From contig CM055114.1 in NCBI GenBank assembly GCA_029204225.1, positions 19,271,273 through 19,335,272 on the forward strand: 64,000 bases of DNA, read 5' to 3'. Under the pieces are notes generated by a model. It was not told the DNA's origin. It was given only the letters and a program-made list of their open reading frames with translations, and did no database searches. Below, piece by piece: positions 10,205 through 22,700 of this stretch; position 1 is the first letter of the stretch; each line of letters begins with the position of its first letter. The position numbers were made by a program, and so were the translations under genes. This stretch comes from Diphasiastrum complanatum. Taxonomy: Eukaryota; Streptophyta; Lycopodiopsida; Lycopodiales; Lycopodiaceae.

Positions 10205-10440
10205 TCAGATGACATCGTCCTCGATGGCAAAGTCTGGATACTGTGCATGCAACCCATGCGCGGTCTCCCAGGTAGCATCACTGAGAGGTCGTCCATGCCA
10301 TGCAATCAAGTACTCACGGAGCAAATGATTCCGCAACCGTCTATGCCTCCGGTCCAATACTCTCGTTGGTCCATGCATCACCTCCCCATGCTCCTAAAAC
10401 AATACAAGGCCATCAGCCAACAAGTTATCACCATCATGTA
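10205..10440 (-). pseudogene. Chromodomain end of chromovirus 2 pol
   Basis: Translated on the minus strand, about 10208-10369 reads RVLDRRHRRLRNHLLREYLI then AWHGRPLSDATWE and QYPDFAIEDDVI, a chromodomain C-terminus, ending at TGA 10205-10207. An in-frame TAG precedes it (after LVLF). Upstream of that comes the integrase C-terminal GPY-like region with CGPWKIVKKINSVAYEL and VHPVFHVSRLKK. Confidence 0.75.
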
Positions 10441-10568
10441 AAACCTTTTTTAATCGTGAAACATGAAAAACAGGATGAACCTTACAACCAACAGACAAAT
10501 CCAATTCATAAGCAACGCTATTAATCTTTTTAACAATTTTCCAAGGTCCACAGTATGTAGGTGACAAC

Positions 10569-11240
10569 TTATAACACTTCCATGTCTTTAGGTTTTCGAG
10601 TCCTTTGGAATCCTGAGAAATACCATATCTCCTTCCTCGAACTCTCTTGGCGTACGATCCAGATCAGCATATGTCCGTCGCCGCTTTCATTTTCCTTTGC
10701 TAACTCCAACATCTGTTGCATGGGAGTTAGAAATTCCATAGCCCTAGGTGTCTTATGAGGCATACCTATAGTAACTGAACTGGCTGGTCTAAAACCATAA
10801 TTTAGCTCGAAAGGACTCATCTTCGTAGATGCATTCGTTTTATCATTATAGGCAAACTCCAACAATGGTAGGTAACGTTCTCATTCGGTTTGCCTTTCAC
10901 TCACATACGCCCTAAGCATGTCTTCCAAAGTTTGGTTAACTCTATCAGTCTGCCCATCTGTTTCAGGATGATCAAAACTACTCATTCCCAATTGCACCTC
11001 TAACTTCTCAAATACTGCAGTCCAAAAATTGCCAGTAAAACGAGAATCCCTGTCAGACACAATGGATCTTGGTAATCCATGAAGTCTGAATACATGTTGT
11101 ATAAACAAATCAGTCGTACCAGGTGCATCAATCTTATTCCTATTTGGGATAAAATGAGCCATTTCCGTGAGTTTGTCAACCACAACTAGGATAGCATTAT
11201 GTTGCTGCTGGGTATGCGGTAAACATGTAATAAAGTCCAT
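10569..11240 (-). pseudogene. Integrase core of chromovirus 2
   Basis: Two frames (10881-11240 and 10569-10865) give MDFITCLPHTQQQHNAILVV, VSDRDSRFTGNFW and DGQTDRVNQTLEDML. The catalytic Asp residues are present. The position of the third catalytic residue, normally Glu in GQTERVN, is Asp (codon GAT). The downstream part shows LEFAYNDKTNASTKMSPFEL and NYGFRPASSV. A frameshift near 10870 separates the parts. Integrase would insert element cDNA into chromosomal DNA; this copy should be inactive. Confidence 0.82.
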
Positions 11241-11282
11241 GGAAATACTCTCCCATCTCCCTTCTGGTATAGGTAACGGGCG

Positions 11283-11477
11283 TTATAATCCAAGCACTTT
11301 AATCCTTTCAGCCTTATTAACTTGACACTTAAAACAATGTGTCACATAATGGTTTACTTCTTTCTTAAGTCTAGACCACCAAAAGTTACGTCGTATCAAC
11401 TCATAGGTCCTATCCACACCAGGATGACCAGCACTAGAGCTATCGTGACAGAGATGCAAGATCCTCTTTCGCAGCAC
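11283..11477 (-). pseudogene. Integrase zinc-binding (H2C2) region of chromovirus 2
   Basis: The minus strand reads ILHLCHDSSSAGHPGVDRTY then NFWWSRLKKEV and THCFKCQVNKA, giving the HX3-4H...CX2C pattern of the integrase N-terminal zinc domain. It is separated from the core ORF by a stop near 11283. Confidence 0.8.
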
Positions 11478-11478
11478 C

Positions 11479-12184
11479 TCACAAGCTGGAATAAGAGCCT
11501 ATGGAATACTTAAGATAAGTGTGAACCAAGGTAGAAGAGTTCTCCTCTTGAGACTCTGCATGGCCATGACTCACCTCTTGTTCCACTTTCTTACAGTGAG
11601 GATCTTCCTGCTGAGCCTTTCTTATCTCAGACAGTAAGTCATTTTCAATGACTACAAATGACATATGATACACTACACGAGATAGTGCATCTGCCACACG
11701 ATTCTCGGCACCTTTCTTGTACCGAATCTCCATTAGGAATTCCTGCATGAGCTCAGACCATCTGGCTTGCCGGCCTCTAAGGTCTGACTGCTTACAAAAG
11801 TATCTCAAGGTATCATGATCAGTGAACACCTCAAATTCCGATCCATACAGATAATGCCTCCTCTTGCATCAGAACAGCTCCCACAGCAATGTCACTCGCA
11901 TCCGTATCTAGAACATAGGGCTTTTGAGGGTCTACAATCTTTAGAGTGACGCACTCAGCAATAGCTTGCTTTAACTGATCAAAGCTTGCTTGTTGCAGTT
12001 CAGTCCACTCACCAAATCTATTCTTTTGAGTCAAATCAGTCAAAGGTGCTGCAATATAGGAGTATCCCTTAACATATTTTCTATAGAATACTGCCAATCC
12101 AAGAAAAGAATAGAGTGCTGTCAAATCAGCCCACGCGATCACAGCAACCTTCTTAGGATCTGGCCTTACTCCATCAGCAGACAC
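11479..12184 (-). pseudogene. RNase H and RT thumb of chromovirus 2
   Basis: The frame at 11831-12184 carries the RT/RNase H linker (FLGLAVFYRKYVKGYS, AAPLTDLTQK) and the first RNase H strand (VLDTDASDIAVGAVLMQ). The frame at 11479-11829 carries FTDHDTLRYFCKQSDL, ARWSELMQEF and RVADALSR. The FLGLA segment is preceded by a shortened WADLTALYSF, which suggests a small in-frame deletion. Confidence 0.82.
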
Positions 12185-12220
12185 TACATGACCAAGATAC
12201 TCAATCTCTTTTTTAAACGA

Positions 12221-12808
12221 TTAACTTTTTTTACTATTGACGAACAAAGTGTTCTCCCTCAAAGTAGACAACACAATTCTAAGGTGAGCCATATGCTTGA
12301 CCTCACCTACACTGTAAGTCAGAATGTCATCAACAAAGTTAACGACAAACTTACCCATATACGGTCTGAGCACATCATTCATCATCATCATGAATGTAGC
12401 TGGGGCATTAGTCAATCCAGATGGCATCACAAGATACTCATAGTGACCGAACCGAGTTCTGAAGGCAGTCTTGTGTACATCCTCTTCACAAACTCTAACC
12501 TGATGGTATCCACTCTTTAGGTCTATTTTACTGAACACAATGGCACCTGACAAGGCATCAAGCAAATCATCTATACGTGGCATAGGAGATCGATGTTTAA
12601 CCGTTATCTTGATCAAACCTCGATAATCCACACACATACGACATGATCCATCGTTCTTTTTTACAAGAATGATCGGAGAGGCAAAAGGGGAATAACTAGG
12701 TCGTATCTGCCCCTTGGCCAGATAATCATCGACCATCCGTCTCACTTCCTCTTCCTCCTTAAGACTCATTCTGTAAGGACGTCTATTGACAGGACATGAT
12801 CCGGGCAT
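12221..12808 (-). pseudogene. Reverse transcriptase of chromovirus 2
   Basis: The minus-strand frame reads RRMVDDYLAKGQIRPSYSPF, ASPIILVKKNDGSCRMCVDY, FSKIDLKSGYHQVR, GLTNAPATF and VNFVDDILTYS. The catalytic box is FVDD where FLDD/YLDD is usual in this family; both Asp are retained. The reading frame is joined to protease by an overlap at 12808, where one T appears to be missing (about 12815), so the two frames were probably continuous once. Confidence 0.84.
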
Positions 12809-13197
12809 TAATTAATCTTATGTTCAACATTCCTCTTAGGAGGTAAAACATATGGAAGATCATCTATGAACACATCTAAAAACTTTCTCCTGATCTCTTG
12901 ATCCAAATTGGCAATAGTACTGGTTTGCACACACCGCATGCTACTCTGACTAGTATTAGTAGACATATCAAGTAGAAAGCAAACACACATGTACTCACAA
13001 TGGATCCTACGCAACTGCGTAGCTGAAACAAGCGGTCCAGGAGGCACATCCCGCTCACCATGAAGGGAATGCATCACACCATCAAACTGGAACTCATACA
13101 CATGAGTATCCCAGGCTATGTGTGGCTTCCGCATCGTGTGCCAACAAATGCCCAACACCACATCAAACCGCGCAAGCCGTGTTATCTCAAAATCCAA
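12808..13197 (-). pseudogene. Protease C-terminal part of chromovirus 2
   Basis: FDVVLGICWHT, PHIAWDTHVYEFQFDG and LDVFIDDLPYVLPPKRNVEH match the end of protease and the linker to RT. The active-site DSG box, which would lie upstream, is gone because the element is truncated at about 13197. Confidence 0.65.
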
Positions 13198-13675
13198 CTC
13201 TTCTGCATAACTTTGTATAGTTAGTGCGATGGTTGAGTAGAGTTACCAAACCATCTATGTGAAGAAATGATCATACAAGGTCCCGTGGTTCTTGCATATG
13301 CTATCACAATCACATGGGCTATTTGTTGGTTGAGATGTTTTTTCTGACTTCACTCCAAACAACAACCACCGATTTAACATATGAACCTCTAATTCCAATC
13401 TTGGATGAACATTGTTACATCCAATAAATCACAAAGTCACACAAAAAAATACAGCTAAGAGTTCTCAGAAGTGAAGTAGCATTGCTGCTTTCCAATAACT
13501 CACAATCGCACAAAGAACAAGACTTGTACAGCTAAGAGCTTATCAAAGGAAACAAACATTGTTCATTTCAACATTTCCAAAAAAACATGCTTTTTATTTC
13601 TACCACTTCTCCAAAACAGCATCATAGAGGGTAATTTGATGTGACCAACAAGAGATAGCAAGTACATACATTTAC
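13198..13675. other. Intron or downstream sequence between chromovirus 2 and the last visible host exon
   Basis: AT-rich, no gene or repeat recognised. It follows a consensus splice donor, so it is intronic if the host gene continues to the left. Confidence 0.4.
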
Positions 13676-13778
13676 CTGGAGGAAAATTTCCAGGATGAAA
13701 TGTATAGGGGCCTGCAAATTCTGTGCAATCCCTTGCAAGGTGTTCTGGGGAACCACATGCATAACAGTACCTGTCCCC
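13676..13778 (-). CDS. PQT3-like: Host gene exon 13: second CCHC zinc knuckle (last exon visible)
   Basis: Acceptor GTTTCAG^GGGGAC, donor CCTCCAG^GTAAAT. Encodes GDRYCYACGSPEHLARDCTE then FAGPYTFHPGNFPP. CX2CX4HX4C is complete (C539, C542, H547, C552). The exon ends with one base of a codon pending, so at least one more exon is expected. Confidence 0.85.
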
Positions 13779-16700
13779 CTGAAACAGCCAAAAGGAATCA
13801 GGTCAAACAAGTTACAGGCTCTCACATGCCACATATGTAATATGCTAGATTCAAAGCAGAAATTTCTTGAAAAAGAGCCAACAGAATAATGTTGCAAGAA
13901 GTCAGAGTCTCATCATAGTTTACAAGAATGGTTACCTTCCTAGATTTTCCGGGGCCCACGTATTCAGCAATTCCATCTGGCATAGCAATCACTTTTAGCT
14001 ACAGAAAATTTATGGTCATTACTGCTAGAAATAACTAATTGCTACTAAATCTTGATCTATGTGGATTCAAAAGCAAACACTGCAGCAAGAGCAGAGAAAA
14101 TTCTTCTTGCTTCAATATGAAATCATAAGATACTTTCTTTATTTGAACACTAAGCAAAAGCAAGACTGGAGTCTCAAAAATGCAAAATAACCATACCGGC
14201 AGGCATCTGACGAGTTCGTTTCTTCTTTCTCCTGCCTGAAGGTCACCAAGCCATAGCAGAATTAAACTAGCAAAACAATGTCTCATTTGATAAAATTGAC
14301 TTACAAGTTCCCACAGAAAAACAGAAATTTGAGTTGTAGAAATTTTTTTAGGCATTACAAAAATTTCAAAGCTAGTATTCAAAATCCTAATTCTCATCTT
14401 GTGAGCACCAACGTTGGCAGAAAGAAACATAAATACCGGACTAGCTTGTTACCTTTAAGAAGTAGGCACTGCCTTCAAGATAGAGATGAAAGGAAAAACT
14501 AATAATATCCTACAGAAACAAAAGCAGCACGTGCAGAAATGGCACTGCTCCAGCACGACTAAATAGAACTGAAGTGCTGCACTTGATATATTGGCGCATT
14601 GTCCTTAATGACCTTCTCAGAGATGTAACATAAAATACAGGAAGCCTAGGCATGACTATAAAACTGCGTCCAACATGATAGTATGTATAACTTGTCCCAT
14701 CCCTTCCTTGAAACACACCTTTGCTAATCTCAGATTCCAGAGCTACACCTTCCGCCTCCTTAAAAGAGGGGGGTCCAGTGCCTCCTCCAAGAACATCAAT
14801 GACAGGCTTCTTGTTTTGTACTTTGACAGAGCCAGAAACATCCTTCATTACAGGTGGATGGGCGTCTGCCAGATTCTCCTCTTCTTTCCTAGTGGAAGCT
14901 TCAATAACTTTACTACCTCCATGTTTAATTAATGGTTCTATAGTTGGTAAAGCTTGTTTAGCTTCCAAAGTGGCACTTTGATCATGATGAATGTCAGTAG
15001 TAATAACTTTCGTCTCAGTCTTTACAGCATCTGTTTCTGAAGGAGCAGAACTTGATGCAGATGGCCTCCGTAGTTCAATTTGTAGGCGGGAAATAGCTGC
15101 TGCAGGCACTTCAAGATCAACAGCCGCATCTGAGCCTGCAGCACATCAATCCTTGATGAGAGACTTTATGAAAAACATTTCACAAAATAGAAGTTCTAAC
15201 GATATAGTTATACCAGGGACTTGATGCTGCTTGTTAGCCTCATCTGCACCACTATCCTGCAAATCCAAGAATCGATTGATAGCTTGACGTAGAGCAATGT
15301 TAGGAAGAAGATCGTCACTTTTTAGCTTTGCCGATCCACATTGAGGGCATTTCGCTTTGGAAATCAGTTCTTGCCTAATACCTGGCCAGAACATTAACAA
15401 TAGTTAAATGTATTACAAAAGGTCATAGCTGTACCATAAAAATCGCAAGTTGGAAAATCATCTCACATTTGTCACAAAAGCTGTAATGGCAGCAAGGTAT
15501 CATAACAGCTTCATTGAAAATCTCCTGGCAAAGGGAACACCTAAGCTCAGGCGGTAGATCTCTCAAGGTTGACCTCAGAGAACAAAAAGCATCTGCTTCT
15601 TTTGCAAAAACAAATCTGATGACAACCATAATAAACAAGGTGTCAGTTGATTTTTTCCACCAAAAATAAAAAAGCATTCATTTGATGCCAAGATATACTA
15701 TCCAAATAACACGTACTCATCTGGTTGCATGAGACCCACTGAAACTTCTGGTAGAATGGAAGGGTCTTCTTCATCCACCTTCAATCGCGTTCTTCGTATG
15801 CCGATAGGCAGCTTCTCCCTTCTCATATCATACGCAGTGTCTCCATTAGTTGGACAATGCTGAATAAAATGACCTGAAAATCATTATCCACCACTAATAA
15901 TAAAAAAATTTGAACACAGTAGCATTGCAGCTGGCTTGAAACAGAACATCACAAAAGAACTTTCAATATCGTATTCATAGATAACCACATTACAAACTTC
16001 ATGATGCCTTCACCTATAGGCAGCATGCTCTTTTCAGATTCAACGGCCTTGATAAAGAAAATCATCAAATGACATTTCAATGCTAATACAGTAGGAAACT
16101 CAAACCCTTGTACGCTTACCTGGTTGACCACACCGATGACACACATAGCCTGTTGGGGGCGCGGACCTCAGATATGCACGACCTGGCACAGAGCACCATC
16201 AGGAAAGAAAAACGAATTAGTAAGAAACTTAGCCTCATACTTTTGGCAAGTTTGAAAGATTGTCACTGCAAAATCTAGATCTAAGACTCACCTCTAGCTA
16301 GGCCCATACAATAACCTGCTCGTGCATAACCTTGACCAGTTGCTGTAGAATCTTGTGTCTGTCTATACGGTCGTAACAAAACAAAAAAGCTAGTCATTAT
16401 ATAAGGTGAGATCATGATCAAATAGCAGCATATTCATTAACATAAGAAAGTGACCTTCATGGAGATTATATAATGTGTCATTGGCAATTGCCACTGGTTT
16501 AGTGGCAACCACAGATGAACCAAAAGACTTTCAAGCACTTGAGGAAAAAAAAATGGCAAGCACAGCACCATCACAATAAAAGTCGAAATCCACAAATAGA
16601 TTAGCACAATAGTGGCTCTAAAACCTATTAAGAATATGAAAAAAGACCTTGACAATTTAACTTGTGCAGTTTGTCCTATGTAAGAATTTCCAGGTTTGGA

Positions 16701-19700
16701 CATTGAAAGCATCCAGTTTTCTCAGGATAAAGAAGAAACCTGAACACATGTGGCCTTGAGGCTCAACGAATCAAGTAACACTAGTGCAAATAACACCAAT
16801 TTCATAAAAAAACTTGAATGAACTATGCCAGACACAACTTTATGGCATTTTCAGTGTTGAGCACAAAAGCACTTACAGATATGCTTTATTGTCAGAGATA
16901 TCAGAGCCAGTGTGCAGCTATAGTATAATGTTGAGGGAATTTTGAACATCCAACGCGCAAAAGAGTAGATGTGAAAATGACTATTTGGAATATGCTCACT
17001 TTGGAAAAGCAACTAACAACAAGATATTTGAACTCGTAATTTTCAAAGAGGTGGGGGAGATCAATAATATGATGAAGGCACTCTTACAGCTCACGAGAAC
17101 CAGTATACTTACCTTTGATATATTTATTTTGTACGGGTGATAAAACTATTAGACTCAAAGAATGAATGAAGATCAGCAAAATTAAAATTCATGGAGTCCA
17201 AAGTCCGTAAATTCCACCATCAAGAAGTACATGATCAGTGTGTATTAAAGGATTGTACACAAAGGAAGGAGCAAAGACTTGCTTTTATGATTAAAAAAAA
17301 TTTCTCAAAACATTTCAGAGCAAGAATTTCAGTCTTAGTAAGGACTATATAAGCTACAAAATTTCGAGTTCTGAATTCACCATCAACTTTCAAGTATGTG
17401 CAACCTACACGCATGGAGCTTTGTAAATCGTCTTGCACAAGCCTTAGCAGTCCTTCCTTGAATTTTTATACTGCACATTGTTTAAGATCCATTTTCTTTG
17501 CTCACAATAGATGAAACTCTTGAGAATGCATGTGATGATTATCCAGCCAGGTTCAAGTAGAGATGTTTATCATTCAATCCAACTTTCTCAAACCAGTACT
17601 TTGTGTGTTCCACTCAGAAACAAAGCAATGTTCTCCACAGCATAGGCTTGATACATTTACCAGTTATGGACTCATGGCTACTTGTCTATTTTAATCAGCT
17701 TCAACGCCATTCTATCCATAATAGGAGTTTGGTTTTACTGAGCTCTCTTCTGAAATCTGCATCATTTGGACAATTTGCAGTGTCAACTTGATACAGAAAG
17801 CAGTTTGTGTCAACCTACACCATTGGTGCACTATCACATATACTTAAACTCATTAAAATTTTGTTCTTTCCTAGGATAATATAATCACACCTGATGTATT
17901 AAATATTACAATATTTCCAGGATTTAAGAGGAATTCTCTTCTCACTATAGAGATTAGATTACTCAAAATGTCTGCAAATCTTGTCTAATTTGACAGTAGC
18001 ACAAAGATAACGTAAAGAATTCACCATCACCTTTTCATGCAATTGATCAGCCTCTTGGCTGACCTTAGAAGTTAACTAAGGTATCATCAAGCTGAGATTC
18101 CTTTAAGAAAAAGTTGCAGTTCACCTCTTAAAAGATCGAGCCCTCTCCTGCTGGAGCCAATCAGTCCCAAGGGCCTGAATTGGGGCAACTATGTGCTCTC
18201 GTAATAAGGTGGGAAGTGCGAACTGCTGCATGACTATGAGTGATACACTGTCTCTGACATCGGTGAGGTGGTATGTCGTCGTCATCATCATCAGACCTTG
18301 TCTGTCTCCTGATGAAGAAAGACGTAATCTGACCCTGAGAGCTAGGATGTGGCTGGTGAGCTAACTGGTACATATCCCGACGCAGCAAGACCATCTCTCG
18401 TAGCATAAGTGCAACACAGCAAGTCCTCATATCCAATCAGTGCTCTGAGTGTAGATGTCACGGAATAGACAGTGATATCTCCCTCTAATCTCATAATATA
18501 TGGGGCATCTGAACATGAAATGCTCCTCGGACTCTATCTCATGTAGGGGACATAGCAGGCATAGTCTCTCCTCTCATGGTGTACCCTGGAATCTGCCTGT
18601 CTCAATAGCCAACTGATGTGAGGAGACTCTGAACTGTCCCAAAGTGAAACGGAGCCTGTGTGATAGTCCAGAGGACAAATAGCGAGGTAAAACTGGAAGA
18701 CCAGTGGCATCCTGCTCCAAAAAGTGAGTCCAGTAGTAGTCAAGCTTAACCCCAAGCTAGTGTCGCCAAGTACGGTCGAGATATGCTCTGTATAAAGAAC
18801 GTCTAATGTATTGGTGTGTGTACCAAAGGGAGATCAGTGATAGTGATACCAAATATTTCCATGAGGAAGTGTGATGCCTGAGAGAACCATGATAGTCGAT
18901 ATCCCTAAGTCTGAAGGTGATGAGAGGACATGAGTGCAATCCGCGTATATCTCTGCTCTGTATCAGGAAGTGCCTGAGCTCTCTGGATGTACATGATAAG
19001 CTGGAAGGCTGCCTCAATCTGAATAGGATGGGTGGCAAGCTCCGCAAGGATGATCTCACGTGGAACCGATGGGTTCGCTCGGATCATGCAAGCTAACATG
19101 GTGGTCTGTAAGCGTGAAATCTTGGACCAATGTGAAGATGATAGTCTTGTAGACCATATCTCTGCCGCATACAATGTTGAAGGGGTGACGATGGTGTCAA
19201 ACAGCCTGCACTTACTCGAGGCTTCCCGAATAGACTTACGGAAGCAGAATCTCTCCAACTTCCCAGATCTAGAAGTAGCCGCCTGTCTCATACTGAAGGT
19301 AGGACCAGAGAACAACACACCCAGGTAAGTGTATAAAGAGACCACCTCTAGGGACTATCCATCAAAGGTAAGCTCTTGGCGCTACATGAAGGCCCGAGAG
19401 GTATTGAAGACCACAACTTTGGTCTTCGAGAGGTTCACCCCTAAACCCCACTGAGTACAAGAGGTCAGAGAGCCGTATTCAAGTCTTTGAGATACCGAAA
19501 GGTACATAAGACTAGAAGTACATCTCAAGTGTGATTCTAACTTGAGGGGCATAGAACATCTCCAATTGAGAACAAAAAAAGTTTAGTTTATGCTAGACAT
19601 AACTAAATGAGTAATATCTCGAGACATACATATAGGAAAAGATCATGATGGTGATGAGTGATGATGATGTCATAGACGACATATAGGAGTATGTGTCCGT

Positions 19701-22700
19701 GAGGCATGAAGATATGTGAGGTTGTGGGTCTCTCTAGGTGGTAGCAACGTTGACTATGGTACCCATGTCTAGAAGGAATAGTCGCCTCATCTATATTTGT
19801 CCACGGACGGCATCTAGAGAAAAAGGAGGTAATGGGAAGGTGAGAATCCCACATACTGGAGTGGGTACTATGAAATAAATTTTTGTGCATGTAAATTATC
19901 TCTCACATCATCAAAGCTACACAGTACCCAACTTCAAGCAATATCAATGAGCAAAACATGACTATCTAATCACAAAAGACATGACAATATCTTCCTCTAA
20001 TCTCATAATATATCATGCACATAAGTTAAACTAACTCCTCTGTCTCCACCTCACCCATAGTACGTAGTCGATAAATCCATGCTAGTGTCACACCCCCAAA
20101 TGCAGGTCCTAGCACGGGTGGGGAGAGAGACACACCACTTGCCATGCCATCAGCAGATTCACCCCCAAATGCCCCATCTCATACCACCACAGAGCATGTT
20201 AGACCCCGACCACCGACATACGCACAGCAGAGACATGTCAAGCCGAGGGCACAACAGACTACATTGGACAAAGGGTGGCAGAGGCAACAACACAAGGCTA
20301 GCACGAGAGCGGTGGCCCAGTTTTTTAACGAGGCTACCATTCCATTCGCCACGCATGTCTTCAAAGAGATGATGCGTCGGGCGACAACAGCAGATTCCTC
20401 ATGGGCACCTCCCAGGAGAGGTGATACGCATGCACCTTCTACACCAGGAAGAGGAGACCATCACACGAGAGCTGAGCCCCATTGTAGCCTAGAAAAGGTA
20501 AGTAATTTGATCTTTAATGCTTTTCATTTCGCAACTTTCTTTCGCATCTGTTGCATCTCGTTCCAGTCTACACGTGCTTGATATGGCAAGTGTGTCTGAT
20601 GGAATTTGTTTTGCAGCTACGGTTGCTCCATATTGTCCGATGGATGGACTGACATTCGTCACAGATCTGTCGTGAACATCATGGTCTCATGTCCTCTTGG
20701 CAGAGTGTTTCTATGGGGGGTTGATGCCACACATGGTGGTGCAGTCATCACCGCAAATTTCATCTACGATGCAGTGAGCTCTGCCATCTAGGAGATTGGG
20801 GCCGAGCACGTGGTTCAAGTTGTCACAGACAACGCCACCAACTAGAGGCAGATGAAAGATCCACTGATGTGTGAGCACTCCTCCATTGTGTGGACACCGT
20901 GTGCTACGCATTCTATCGATTTGCTAATCCATGACATGTGCACACTCCCATGGATCCATGACGTATCCTTTCTACACCTTTCCCAGCTTTTATGCTAGTT
21001 TTGTTATTGTTATTTCCTTGCTTTGCTCGGCCCGTAACAATTTTTTGATGGGTGTTTGTCTTGCAGATTATTGCTTAGGCCATGCGCGCAGTCAGCTTCA
21101 TCAGGAAGAAGTGGTTGTTGGCCCTTTTCGCTGCTTCTTGCCCTTAGACCTCAGGAAGCCAGCACCCACATTACTACTTCATGGTCCTCGAGCGTCTGGC
21201 GGCTATGTGAGATCACTTGCGGAGGATGGTGGCCAGCACTGTATTCGATGAGTTCAAAGGTCGTGGTTAGGATGCAGTTCATTTCCAGGCGACTGTATAC
21301 GGAGATGAGTTCTGGACAGGCATCGGAGCTGATTGATGTGTTGAGGCCTCTGCCCCTACCTCTCTCCCCAATTTCTCTCTCAGATGCCCCTGCCTCGCCT
21401 CCAGTCCACGTCCCCTCCTGATGCTACCTCTAGGTCGGCCCCTAGCCCGGACGTGCCTGTGTACCCAATGTGTCTGGTTCCACACCCTACGAAGGTCCTA
21501 TGAACTGATAGGATGCCTGATGTGCAACTGCTCATGATGCCACCCCGCTCCTCTCTACATACAATGATCCCTAACCACCCCCCCTCGCAACACCTCTACC
21601 TCACCTCCTAGGCCTCTCTGGAATAGGAAGTGGCTTTCATGTGTCTCTGCGTCAGGATCCACTAAAAACTGCTCTATAGGAATATCGAGAGTAGATACCC
21701 CTCTGTGGCTACGCCCCTGCACCTGTATCCCTGCTGCTCTGCACCCCTCTGTGACTAGGCCCTGCACCCTGGCTCTGCAAGCCCTGTCTTGCTACCTGCC
21801 CAAAAAACTCTGTGCTAGTCTAAGTGGCTCGGTGAATGACCCATCATGGCCGTATGTCTTCGCAGCCTCTCCAACTTAGCATCTGGAATAGCACTACAAG
21901 CTGCTATGCTCATCCCATCTGGCCTAGTCAATCGCAATAAATGGGCCCTAACTCTGGTGAGTGACGGTGTGAATGCAAACCACAATGGTGGGTTCAGTAC
22001 ATTGCACCAATAAATAAAGCTTATTTCCCAAATTACCAACAAAACCAACGGTAAAAAAGTGAGCATGACATTCAAAACGTGACCTACATGCCGCAAATGC
22101 CAAAAGAGACATTCCTAACATTCTTGTTGGCATCAAGCAACACATCATAACATCTTCCAACCATCCATCAGATAGATACAGGCCATTTTCGAAATTACGA
22201 CAAAAAACGACATGGAAAAATGAGCAAAACGTTCAAAACTTGAGATACGTGCCATAAGGGCAAAAACCGACACTACTAGCAATCTTTTAGGCATTAAGAA
22301 ACATAGCCTAACATCTTACAACACCTTAACCCTAAACCCTACAGATCAGTTCACAAATTAGGGCAAAAAACGACACAAAAAGCGAGCGCCACATTCATAA
22401 CTCGACGTATGGGCCGTAAAACCCTAAATCGACACTCCTAGCATTCTTGTAGGCACTAGGAAATACAATCTAGCATCTTTCGGGCCCTCAACCTGATACC
22501 TACAATTCATTTCACAGAGAGGGCTAGAAAAAATCATAACTTGAAGTACGTGCCATAATGGCCAGAACAGACACTCTAGGCATTCCTCCAGGCATGAGGA
22601 AACACAGTCCAGCACTTTACATCACCCCAATCCAATGCCTACAGCTAGTTCTATGCACATTTCGAAAGTCATACGTGTAGGCAAGAAAAACCTGGATCTG

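Larger units (their letters stand above)
9545..13197 (-). mobile_element. Ty3/gypsy chromovirus (element 2), 5'-truncated
   Basis: Minus-strand element complete from its LTR at the left through chromodomain, integrase, RNase H, RT and the end of protease. It stops near 13197, within protease; gag and the outer LTR are missing. Pol is broken by several frameshifts and stops. It is clearly distinct in sequence from chromovirus 1. It sits just downstream of the last visible exon of the host gene. Confidence 0.85.

Noticed and set aside
20159-20364. Minus-strand ORFs overlapping the hAT relic
   Set aside because: Antisense shadows of the GC-rich DUF659 coding exon.
22320-22350. Telomere-like aaccctaaaccct
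   Set aside because: Only about two units inside the 160-bp repeat array; too short for an interstitial telomere.
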